From contig QXWO01000002.1 of assembly GCA_009911035.1 (NCBI GenBank), positions 124,001 to 188,000 on the forward strand: 64,000 bases of DNA, in the 5' to 3' direction. The position numbers and the translations under genes were made by a program. The notes under the pieces were generated by a model. That model ran no database searches and was not told the origin of the DNA. It saw only the letters and a list, made by a program, of their open reading frames with translations. Shown piece after piece: positions 34,637 to 43,045 of the stretch (positions are counted from its first letter, which is position 1; each line of letters starts with the position of its first letter). This stretch comes from Lachnospiraceae bacterium (GTDB taxonomy: Bacteria; Bacillota; Clostridia; Lachnospirales; Lachnospiraceae).

Positions 34637-36388
34637 ATGGCTTTTGACGGAATTACAATAGCGGCCCTGGCCAAAGAATTAAGGGACAATCTGACAGGCG
34701 GACGGATTTACAAGATTGCCCAGCCGGAAGGCGACGAGCTGATTCTTACCATAAAAACACAGGAAGGCCAGAAGCGTCTTCTCATTTCAGCAGGCGCATC
34801 CCTGCCTCTTATTTATCTCACGGAAGGAAATAAACCCAGCCCCATGACTGCACCGGGTTTTTGTATGCTTCTGCGTAAGCATTTGCAAAACGGGAGAATC
34901 ACCGATATAACCCAGCCCGGTTTGGAACGCATTCTCCATATTCACATTGAGCATTTAAATGAGATGGGGGATTTATGCCATAAACGTTTGATCGTAGAAA
35001 TCATGGGCAAGCACAGCAATATTATCTTTGTCAATGACGGGGATATGATTATCGACAGCATCAAGCATATTTCCGGAATGATCAGTTCTGTCAGGGAAGT
35101 GCTTCCGGGGCGGGATTACTTCATCCCCATGACCCAGGATAAGCAAAATCCCCTGGCTGTGGATTTCCCTGCCTTCCAAAAAGTAATTACGGCGAAAAAC
35201 ATGCCTGTATATAAAGCGCTTTACAGCCATTTCACCGGGATTTCCCCTCTGATTTCCCAGGAAATCTGTTACCGGGCCGGCATAGACGGCGATTCCTCCA
35301 CGGCTTATTTTACAGAAGCAAAGGACGGCTCCGACGGGCTGGAAAAGCTTTTTGAAGTGTTTTCCGGTATGATGAACCAGATAAAGGAGGGGGACTTCCG
35401 CCCGGTAATCGCCTATGATAAAGGCGCTCCCACAGAGTACGCCGCCTTTCCCCTTACCATGTACAGCCAGAATCTTCGGGAAATTGACAGTATCAGCCAT
35501 TTATTAGAGCAGTATTATGCAGAAAAAAGTGTTGTTACGCGGATCCGCCAGAAGTCCGTGGATTTGAGGAAAATTGTCCAGACTGCCCTTGAGCGGAATG
35601 TCAAAAAATATGATTTGCAGATACGGCAGATGCAGGATACGGAAAAAAAGGACAAATACCGGATCTACGGGGAACTATTAAATACCTATGGCTATGAAGT
35701 ATCCCCCGGCGCCAAGTCCATGGAAGCACTCAATTATTATACAGGAGAAATGATTACCATTCCTCTTGACCCTCTCCTGTCTCCTTCTGAAAATGCCAAA
35801 AAATATTTTGACAAATACGGCAAACTGAAACGGACTTATGAGGCATTATCCACCCTCACTGCGCAGGTAAAGGAAGAAATCGACCATTTAGAGTCTGTCC
35901 AGACGGCCCTTGACATTGCACTTTTGGAAGAGGATTTGGTTCAAATCAAGGAGGAGCTGATTGAAAGCGGCTACATCCGCAGAAAAGGCGGCGCAAAGAA
36001 AGTGAAAATCACCAGCAGGCCTTTCCACTATCTAAGCAGTGACGGCTTCCATATTTATATAGGAAAGAATAACTACCAGAACGATGATCTGACCTTTAAA
36101 TTTGCCATCGGAAATGACTGGTGGTTCCATGCCAAAGGAATCCCCGGCTCCCACGTTGTCTTAAAGACACAGGGAAAAACCCTTCCTGACTCTGCCTTTG
36201 AGGAAGCTGCGCGGCTTGCCGCCTACTATTCCAAAGGCCGGGAACAGGATAAAGTAGAAATAGATTACACAGAAAAGAAAAATGTGAAAAAGCCTAACGG
36301 AAGCAAACCGGGATTTGTAGTATACTATACCAACTATTCCATGATGATTGACCCGGATATTTCCTCTTTAACGCAGCTTGACTCTTAA
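34637..36388 (+). CDS. rqcH: NFACT family ribosome quality control protein RqcH
   Basis: A 583-residue protein that binds obstructed 50S-peptidyl-tRNA complexes and adds alanine tails. NFACT-N (1-200) starts MAFDGITIAALAKELRDNLT with GGRIYKIAQP, and has the conserved PGRDYFIP; a coiled coil lies around 290-440 with LEQYYAEKS and LESVQTAL; NFACT-R (450-583) has FHYLSSDGFHIYIGKNNYQND and NDWWFHAKGIPGSHVVL. It is often annotated as a fibronectin-binding protein from older work on surface-exposed homologues. Monocistronic, divergent from yicC. Confidence 0.92.
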   Translation: MAFDGITIAALAKELRDNLTGGRIYKIAQPEGDELILTIKTQEGQKRLLISAGASLPLIYLTEGNKPSPMTAPGFCMLLRKHLQNGRITDITQPGLERILHIHIEHLNEMGDLCHKRLIVEIMGKHSNIIFVNDGDMIIDSIKHISGMISSVREVLPGRDYFIPMTQDKQNPLAVDFPAFQKVITAKNMPVYKALYSHFTGISPLISQEICYRAGIDGDSSTAYFTEAKDGSDGLEKLFEVFSGMMNQIKEGDFRPVIAYDKGAPTEYAAFPLTMYSQNLREIDSISHLLEQYYAEKSVVTRIRQKSVDLRKIVQTALERNVKKYDLQIRQMQDTEKKDKYRIYGELLNTYGYEVSPGAKSMEALNYYTGEMITIPLDPLLSPSENAKKYFDKYGKLKRTYEALSTLTAQVKEEIDHLESVQTALDIALLEEDLVQIKEELIESGYIRRKGGAKKVKITSRPFHYLSSDGFHIYIGKNNYQNDDLTFKFAIGNDWWFHAKGIPGSHVVLKTQGKTLPDSAFEEAARLAAYYSKGREQDKVEIDYTEKKNVKKPNGSKPGFVVYYTNYSMMIDPDISSLTQLDS

Positions 36389-36406
36389 AATAAATTTAAA
36401 GATTCT

Positions 36407-37699
36407 TCACTGCTGAACCGCATTGGGATAAATACGTTCCATTCGGGCATCGCCGAAATGTTCGTCCACAGCCTGCTCCCATCCATACTCTGCTGCTTTC
36501 CCGCTGGCCCTTGTGTCATACCGAATCAGGGCCAGCACGGAAACACAGATATCCAGCGCCATGAATGCCGCTAATGCCACCGTCAGCACCCGCCCGGTTT
36601 TTCTTAATATAGCATCCACCAGACGTGATATCTTCGGGTACAGCCCTTTGATCCACACAACCGCCGCAAGCCCCCAGAAAAAACAATAAAGGAGATTGAT
36701 CCTTCCTCCCAGATTAAAGGGCATGGCGCTGTAATCCCAAAAAACCTTTCCGAACACGATTTCCGTAAAAACACTGCAAATATATTCATATGCACCGCCT
36801 AAGAATACCCCTACCCAGAAGATATGGCTGTCCTGTTTATCCCTGTCTTTATAAAGGAGCGCAGTCGCAAGGGCAATGGCAAGTCCCCAGACGATGCTGA
36901 AATCGCCCCATACCAGACTGCTCCTGCTCATCCACACGCCTGCGGTAATCCTGCAGAACAAAGTTTCCACAACGTCTCCCAGAAATGCGCCAATGAAAAA
37001 CAGCCAGAATAGCTGCACGAGACTGCATCGTTCCCCGCTCTTTTCTTCCAGACCTGCTTTGTTTAATGTGACAGACGGGTACGAGCGGCCAATTCTGTTT
37101 TCAATGCGCCCAGATATTTTTGCTGCAAAGTCAAATGTCCATCTTTGCAGTGTATGATTCCATCCGAGAAGCCGGGGCAGCTTTTCTTCCACATGATAAA
37201 CACACATGTAGGTGCCTGCCATATCAATAAATCCAATCCCTGCAAGTCCCCAGACAAACAATTTTCCCATAAGTTCCGGCAGCATATGGTAGACTCCCAG
37301 AATCAGCCCGTTTCCATATTTAACTGCCAAAAGTCCCAAAAATCCCCATAGCAGAGAATATTGCAGACAAATGTATCCGTCAAAGTTCCACCTTTTACCG
37401 GAATAATCCCACCATTTTTTCTGCTTCATCCGCTCCAGCGACTTTCCAGTAAACCACTCTATTGCGGTGGATACCGCCGCACTGCCAAGAAAGAGAAAAA
37501 ACATATCATTTTTCAGTTCCTGGAAAAATATTGTCAGCAGCACCCCTGTAAACCCGTAAACAAAGCAAAATGGCCCCGATGCAAATCCACGGTTCCTGAA
37601 ATTCTTTACCTTTATCGTGGTAACCGCCGTTTCTGCCAGCCATGCCAAAAAAGAATAAGTAAAAAACAAAATGGCAATTTCGTAAAATGTATGGTTCAT
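36407..37699 (-). CDS. Two-domain CmpB/ABC-transporter type IV-like membrane protein
   Basis: A 430-residue membrane protein with about ten helices. It contains two copies of the CmpB fold (DUF1113): the first (about 1-155) with FLAWLAETAVTTIKVKNFRN and WWDYSGKRWNFDGYICLQYS, the second (225-365) with GDVVETLFCRITAGVW and FWDYSAMPFNLGGRINLLYC. The paired W-D-Y-S ... N-x-x-G motifs make the internal duplication obvious. The family is called putative ABC transporter permease but ATPase partners are generally unknown. A 70-base remnant of a homologous gene lies at 37868-37940. Confidence 0.85.
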   Translation of the reverse strand: MNHTFYEIAILFFTYSFLAWLAETAVTTIKVKNFRNRGFASGPFCFVYGFTGVLLTIFFQELKNDMFFLFLGSAAVSTAIEWFTGKSLERMKQKKWWDYSGKRWNFDGYICLQYSLLWGFLGLLAVKYGNGLILGVYHMLPELMGKLFVWGLAGIGFIDMAGTYMCVYHVEEKLPRLLGWNHTLQRWTFDFAAKISGRIENRIGRSYPSVTLNKAGLEEKSGERCSLVQLFWLFFIGAFLGDVVETLFCRITAGVWMSRSSLVWGDFSIVWGLAIALATALLYKDRDKQDSHIFWVGVFLGGAYEYICSVFTEIVFGKVFWDYSAMPFNLGGRINLLYCFFWGLAAVVWIKGLYPKISRLVDAILRKTGRVLTVALAAFMALDICVSVLALIRYDTRASGKAAEYGWEQAVDEHFGDARMERIYPNAVQQ

Positions 37700-37867
37700 C
37701 TTTCGTCCTTCCGTATAAATAATTTTGCTTTAAAGGGAATGGCTGTTCCCCAGTTCTATAATAGGCGAACTACCCGTTTGTAGTCTTTCCGAATTACCAT
37801 AGTATATATTATTGTATTAACAATATCAACACAATGTGAAACATTTTATAAGGTAAGTTTTACACTA

Positions 37868-37940
37868 TTGCCCATAAGCTCCGGCAGAACAATCAAGATT
37901 GGTACCAAGAATCAGCCCGTTTCCATATTTAACAGCAAGA
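37868..37940 (-). pseudogene. Remnant of a second CmpB-like gene
   Basis: The reverse strand encodes LAVKYGNGLILG, identical to residues in the neighbouring CmpB gene (37264-37335), preceded and followed by similar but diverged sequence. It is too short and interrupted to be functional. Confidence 0.7.
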
Positions 37941-37952
37941 ACCCTCCAGAAT

Positions 37953-38969
37953 TTAAGTATCCTGCTTTTCAATTTGAAACGTCAGTTCCCAGTGGTCCCT
38001 CCAAAATTCATTGATCAGTTTTACATAGCTGTTTAACTGTTTTAGCGGTATACCTTCCTTTAGGCGGCGGACAAAATTATCTATTGCAATAAACACAGCC
38101 GGATAATCAAGTGCTGAATGCCTGCCAATCTCCCCTGTATCAAATATCCAGGAGTATAAATTCCTATATCTTGTCAGTCCATATTCCACTGCAAAATCAT
38201 AATGTTGTGCTACTGGCACTAACTGCCAGTTAAAATCTCTTCTTGATCTGCAATTTGTCAAAATGACATACTTACAATCATCTGTATTATCTAAATGCCA
38301 ATAAAAGTTATTTCTATGAAACTTATCATATTTCTCAGTATCTATCTTTACAATTTCTTTAAATTCCTTATGCCACTCATGTTTCCAAGGCCTTATTTGA
38401 GGATTAAGGGCAACTGCTGTACATCCGGGAATATAATGGGCAATATAAATTGCGGCGGTTCCGCCTGCAGATGAACCGTATAGAACTATATTGGAAAATG
38501 GTACCTTTAGCGCTGATGCAGCATTTTTTATTAGAGCGGCTATTTCCTGTCTAAAATCAGTCTCACTGGTTCCCCAATACCATCCAATTGGAAGATCATG
38601 GTATAAAAAGTACATGGGATCTAAAACATTCAGAACATTTGCGTCAATTAAATTTGCCCATTTCCACCGGTTGAAATTGTTTTTGCACTTAATGTTTTTT
38701 CCAATGGCGCCATTAAAAAATACATATAAATAATTACTATCTTTCTTTTGGATCAGACAATTGTATTTTTCTTCCTGTCCTTCTCCAAAAGAAAGACGGC
38801 CATTTGGCAGATCCTCCATTTGATAGATATTATTGTAATGAGGACCATATAATTCAAGAAATTTTTTATCACCCTGCATGCTTTTTCTAACCCTGTCAAG
38901 ATTGGCACCAAATTCTTTCATGCTGCAATTCTTTGTATATTGCCAGCAGAGTTTATCTGAGAAATACAT
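37953..38969 (-). CDS. Alpha/beta hydrolase-like protein of the glycan locus
   Basis: A 338-residue soluble protein. The nucleophile elbow is clear: IVLYGSSAGGTAAIYIAHYI (G-S-S-A-G) at about residue 170; YLYVFFNGAIG before it may build the oxyanion hole, and His in GEIGRHSALDYPA is a candidate catalytic His. Such proteins next to glycosyltransferases often act as acetyl esterases or acetyltransferases on glycans (Asp2-like); this is inference. It is the last gene of the locus, starting 1 base after the stop of the giant GT8-GT-GT2 gene, which ends in a G9 tract. Confidence 0.65.
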   Translation of the reverse strand: MYFSDKLCWQYTKNCSMKEFGANLDRVRKSMQGDKKFLELYGPHYNNIYQMEDLPNGRLSFGEGQEEKYNCLIQKKDSNYLYVFFNGAIGKNIKCKNNFNRWKWANLIDANVLNVLDPMYFLYHDLPIGWYWGTSETDFRQEIAALIKNAASALKVPFSNIVLYGSSAGGTAAIYIAHYIPGCTAVALNPQIRPWKHEWHKEFKEIVKIDTEKYDKFHRNNFYWHLDNTDDCKYVILTNCRSRRDFNWQLVPVAQHYDFAVEYGLTRYRNLYSWIFDTGEIGRHSALDYPAVFIAIDNFVRRLKEGIPLKQLNSYVKLINEFWRDHWELTFQIEKQDT

Positions 38970-38970
38970 T

Positions 38971-41874
38971 TTATTTTACCCCCCCCCGTAGTTTTCTGGG
39001 CAGAGCTGTCAGTAATAAGCCAATCCTATACGATTTAGATTTTCTTGTTTCGCTTAAGCAATAGTCTGCATATTGAAGATTTTTATTTTGAATTCTTAAT
39101 TCAGATATTTGTTTATTCAATTCAGCATTCTTTATTTCTAAGGACTTTACATATTTATCCTCATAATTGTTGATTCCAATACAATCCTTCATCACACTCC
39201 ACATATAATCCATTGTATGTATATACTGCATTTGCTTATACAGATATGGATCATAAAAATACTCCTCTTCCAAATCCAATAGTCCCAGTTCTTCAAAAAC
39301 AACCGTTTTCAATTCTTCATATCTCTCTGCACATTTTTTGCCGTTTACATATTGATATTCGTGGAGTATTACTGCAAGGGCAAAATTATCAAAATCCTGC
39401 TTCAGTAACGTCCACTCTTTCTTTCCAGATAGTTCATTTTTCAATGTAAGTAAAGACAAATATATCTCTTTCCACGGATGAATTTCTGCATGTCTGAAAA
39501 TACAGGTCTCGTCCTGCATAGCAAGTATTTCTGCCATATATGCTATTTTTTCAGCTTTCATCAATGAATTTAAAATGAAAGTAAAATCTCCATAGCAAGA
39601 ACTAGTGTCAGAAAATTTGAAGTTATTCTTTTTAATAAAGTTCTTTAAATATAACTTGTCAGAAACCCTATACGTAAATGTATTAAATCTATCGCTTTTA
39701 AGATCCCTAAAACCAAATGTTGCCTGGGGAGGAATTCGAAAAAATTTCTTGTCCCATTCCGAACTTCTGTTTGTCTTCTCAATTGGATTAAAATAGTCCA
39801 CTTTACATAAGGTGATCTCAGCGTTACTTACACATGCCTGATAGTATAGATTTTTAAGAAAATCATGCAGATAATAAATATTGGGATCACCAATCAACAG
39901 GTATTTACCCTGCGCATGATCAATGCCAATATTTGCCTCCCTGCCTGCATTCCAGTTTTTATTTGACAAATAGGTGACTCGCTCATCGTTTATAAGTTTT
40001 CTTCCTACATTCCCCTTTGAACCATTATCTATAATAATATACTGGACAGATTTTAATGACTGATGAAGCAGACTCTCTATATTCTGCATATTACAGTTAT
40101 TATCATTTATGGGAATAATAACAGAAACCGCCGGGCTTAAAAGCAAATCAGAAATTTTACAATAATCAGCATAAATGTCAGAAAGAATATCCTCATTGAA
40201 ATTCCTGCAATATTCTAATGAGGCTAAAAACTGCCTGTCATTTTCTCCACCGGCACGATTTAATTTATACAAAGCATTTTTCTGTGTTTCTTCTATGAGT
40301 GATATTTTAATATTCGGATAAGCGCACACTGTTTTTGTCCCATTTAATACGGACATCATTTTAAGCCAGATATCATCTGTTGTAGGACAGTTTTTTTCCA
40401 GCATCCTTATATTGAAAACTTCTTTATGCAGGCAATGAGGCGGATATAAAACCCCTCCAACCCCTGTGAAGAATAATGCAAAATTAGGTTCCTGCACTAT
40501 CTGCTCTGTCTCCTGCGGCCATTGTACATATTCTGATATTTTTCTTTCTGTATCAAATCCCATCACATGAACACGATTTGCTGAAATGCTGTCAGGAAAT
40601 TTTAAATATGACTTATATAGATAAGAAACGGTTTTGTCATCATAAATCACATCATCATCGACGGTTATGACAATATTCTCCGGGAACTGCATCATTGTGT
40701 AAAAATATTTTTTATGTGATCTTAAATTTTCGCACCATCTGACTTCCAGGCCCTGCCCCATGCATTCCAATAGCTCCGATGGAAAATCCTTTTCACGTCC
40801 GGGGAATTCTTCTTCTGCTAACCACAAAATTATCCGGTCAGGGATCTCACTTTGTTCAATCAATGATTTTATTGTATTATGGATATAATTCATCCGTTTA
40901 GGATAGGAAGTCAATGAAACGATCAGGTCGTTATGATTGATCAAATCAGAACCATCCATATTCATTGCATTCATTAATCTGGAATCATCTGCAATATTTT
41001 TTTCAAAAGATTTGATTTCTGAATCATCTGCCTGCTTTAATACTAAACGCTTTTTTAAATCTCTGTAATTTTTATACCATTTTCTTGCCATTGGCGATTC
41101 AACACATTTCCATGGCTTATCTTTTGATGCATAATGAATAATGGCCGCATCAGCATATATCTCTCTTAAGCTTTTATAATGCGTCCCGTATAGGATGTTC
41201 AAATCCTTAATTGTATAATTCTTTTTTGCACGAATCAGATTTGTATACAAAAAATTATATTTAATCGGCAGATTTACAATATTATTTCCTATAACTATAT
41301 TAAATACATCCTGATCCATTAGCGTCTGGTCTGGCTGCTCTTTCTTTGTAATAATCAGATTGTTTATCACCGACGCCATTTTTACAAGATTCAGCAGCAT
41401 TACGCCAGAGTTAAAATAACTGTTTTTTTCCTTTACAATTGGTCTGTTACTATATAATTTTGAGGAATCAATTACAGCCGCACCAAAATAATTTCCAATG
41501 TCAATTGAATATAGATCAGAAAGATCCTTTTTTACCAGGATATCGCCATCAAGATATAAAACCTTTTGGACATTGATTATTTGGGGAATAAAAAATTTTA
41601 AAAGAGCTGATGGCGTGGCAACACAAAAAGAATCTTTCATTGAGCCAGCTAACTCAAATACTTTGCTTTCATTAATCGTTACAATGTCAATTATGAAGTT
41701 TTCGTCTTCTAAGCTATTGAATATTTCATATTTTTCTTCATTTAAGGTGTTGGCAATAATATGCACCTTATAAGCTGAATTTGCATTTTTACTTTGAAAC
41801 AAAGAAAAAACTGTAGTAAGTGTTGGAACTATATAACCATCATCACAAATCAATACAATTTCAATATCGTTCAT
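38971..41874 (-). CDS. Giant three-module glycosyltransferase (GT8 - GT - GT2) with C-terminal coil and G9 tract
   Basis: A 967-residue protein. Residues 1-270 are a GT8 domain (IVLICDDGYIVPTLTTVFSL; DxD in VLYLDGDILV at 109-111). Residues 316-550 form a second transferase-like domain (NDLIVSLTSYPKRMNYIHNT; VITVDDDVIYDD at 402-413). Residues 582-790 are a GT2-like fold (VSVIIPINDNN) whose DxD is degenerate (IGDPN). A coiled coil (905-945) ends in the module SKSYRIGLLLTALPRKLRGG. The last codons CGG-GGG-GGG-GTA lie in a G9 tract (38979-38987). A slip there would replace the stop and extend the protein into the next gene. Only the hydrolase gene follows. Confidence 0.8.
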   Translation of the reverse strand: MNDIEIVLICDDGYIVPTLTTVFSLFQSKNANSAYKVHIIANTLNEEKYEIFNSLEDENFIIDIVTINESKVFELAGSMKDSFCVATPSALLKFFIPQIINVQKVLYLDGDILVKKDLSDLYSIDIGNYFGAAVIDSSKLYSNRPIVKEKNSYFNSGVMLLNLVKMASVINNLIITKKEQPDQTLMDQDVFNIVIGNNIVNLPIKYNFLYTNLIRAKKNYTIKDLNILYGTHYKSLREIYADAAIIHYASKDKPWKCVESPMARKWYKNYRDLKKRLVLKQADDSEIKSFEKNIADDSRLMNAMNMDGSDLINHNDLIVSLTSYPKRMNYIHNTIKSLIEQSEIPDRIILWLAEEEFPGREKDFPSELLECMGQGLEVRWCENLRSHKKYFYTMMQFPENIVITVDDDVIYDDKTVSYLYKSYLKFPDSISANRVHVMGFDTERKISEYVQWPQETEQIVQEPNFALFFTGVGGVLYPPHCLHKEVFNIRMLEKNCPTTDDIWLKMMSVLNGTKTVCAYPNIKISLIEETQKNALYKLNRAGGENDRQFLASLEYCRNFNEDILSDIYADYCKISDLLLSPAVSVIIPINDNNCNMQNIESLLHQSLKSVQYIIIDNGSKGNVGRKLINDERVTYLSNKNWNAGREANIGIDHAQGKYLLIGDPNIYYLHDFLKNLYYQACVSNAEITLCKVDYFNPIEKTNRSSEWDKKFFRIPPQATFGFRDLKSDRFNTFTYRVSDKLYLKNFIKKNNFKFSDTSSCYGDFTFILNSLMKAEKIAYMAEILAMQDETCIFRHAEIHPWKEIYLSLLTLKNELSGKKEWTLLKQDFDNFALAVILHEYQYVNGKKCAERYEELKTVVFEELGLLDLEEEYFYDPYLYKQMQYIHTMDYMWSVMKDCIGINNYEDKYVKSLEIKNAELNKQISELRIQNKNLQYADYCLSETRKSKSYRIGLLLTALPRKLRGGVK
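38979..38987 (-). repeat. G9 homopolymer at the 3' end of the GT8-GT-GT2 gene
   Basis: Nine C on the plus strand. It encodes R-G-G-V six bases before the stop codon and 10 bases before the next start codon. Confidence 0.95.
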
Positions 41875-41939
41875 TTATTTCCTTTCTGTTGCGTATGCTC
41901 TGGGTTCCCCCTGCACGTTTCCACTATCTTTTATATCTT

Positions 41940-42995
41940 TCATTGCGGTCTTCGGTAATACTGCCCATACCGCTGTTCAATATAATCCGCTATCTGTTCC
42001 TTGCTATATCCATTTTGATAAAAGCCTATTATTATTTCTTCCAACGTTTCTGTCACGATCTCCTTCTGGCTGGATGGTTTTCGTTCACTGTATTCCTCAT
42101 ACTGCCTTGCCCCCTGGTCTTTGCACAGCTCATATGACTGTATCCCGTTGCTGTCCTTGATATTATCCCGCGCCCAGATGATACCTTCCCGTATGATCTT
42201 TGCCGGACATCCCGCTATAATAACATTGGATGGGAATTTTCCTGACGTAATTGCCTTTGCCCCAACAATGGAATTATTTCCTATTTCCGCTCCGCCAAGC
42301 AATTCGCACTCCCTTCCAAGCCATACATGATTTCCTATCACAATATTTTTAGGATGATTGATCCTCTTATTTGTTTCAGCGTCAAAGATCAGATGCTGGT
42401 CTGACTGCATCAGTGAGACTGTATGGGAGATCATACAGTCCTTACCGATAGCGATGACACCATCCGAATTCACAATTGCATTGACTGAAAAAATAGTGGT
42501 CTTATCCCCCAACTCAAATTGAGGCTTTTCCCCCATGATTTTAATATGGAGTTTATCAGTTACCTTAACATCTCCGATTTTAATTGACCCATTACATGCC
42601 TCGGAGGTTTCTATGATAATATTCCCTGCTGCATTTTTGTGAATTTCTATACGATTTCCCCGTTTATCCGTATATTTTCCACCGACTGCCTTAATATATT
42701 TCATATCGTATCTGCCGTTGCCGATGAGAAACTGCGCATGGCAAAAAGGGATATTATATTTATTACACCATTTTGCAGCTTCTTCCACATCCGATACCTT
42801 TGCAAGGCTGATAACCACAAATGGATTTTCCAGTTTGAGTATCTGCTCACTTTTTTCCAAATACAAAAATCCTTCCAAATCCTGTTTTGATTTGTATACA
42901 TATTTTATTGCAATAGATTCCTGTAGTTTCTCAATATTCTCTTTAAAATATTGGAACCCCCCCCATGAGACAATTTCCTGTTTTTGTGTGTTCAT
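41940..42995 (-). CDS. Left-handed beta-helix acyltransferase with N-terminal extension, G8 tract near the start
   Basis: A 351-residue protein. The C-terminal part (about 165-290) is a hexapeptide-repeat acyltransferase: GKDCMISHTVSLMQSDQHLI with the catalytic His region, IVIGNHVWLGRECELLGGAE, and VIIAGCPAKIIREGIIWARD. It probably O-acetylates a sugar using acetyl-CoA. The N-terminal 130 residues form an unknown domain starting WGGFQYFKENIEKL, which may be a sugar- or nucleotide-binding fold. Codons 11-13 (TGG-GGG-GGG) hold a G8 tract; a shift of one base reaches a stop within a few codons. It has a paralogue at 48446-49450. Confidence 0.85.
   Translation of the reverse strand: MNTQKQEIVSWGGFQYFKENIEKLQESIAIKYVYKSKQDLEGFLYLEKSEQILKLENPFVVISLAKVSDVEEAAKWCNKYNIPFCHAQFLIGNGRYDMKYIKAVGGKYTDKRGNRIEIHKNAAGNIIIETSEACNGSIKIGDVKVTDKLHIKIMGEKPQFELGDKTTIFSVNAIVNSDGVIAIGKDCMISHTVSLMQSDQHLIFDAETNKRINHPKNIVIGNHVWLGRECELLGGAEIGNNSIVGAKAITSGKFPSNVIIAGCPAKIIREGIIWARDNIKDSNGIQSYELCKDQGARQYEEYSERKPSSQKEIVTETLEEIIIGFYQNGYSKEQIADYIEQRYGQYYRRPQ
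42957..42964 (-). repeat. G8 homopolymer in the acyltransferase N-terminus
   Basis: Eight C on the plus strand, residues 11-13 of the acyltransferase. Plus one base gives a stop after V-P-I-F; minus one base gives a stop about 17 codons later. Confidence 0.95.
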
Positions 42996-43045
42996 TGGAT
43001 TTCACCCCCAATATGCATCAAATAGTTTCAAAACCAAACTTTATT

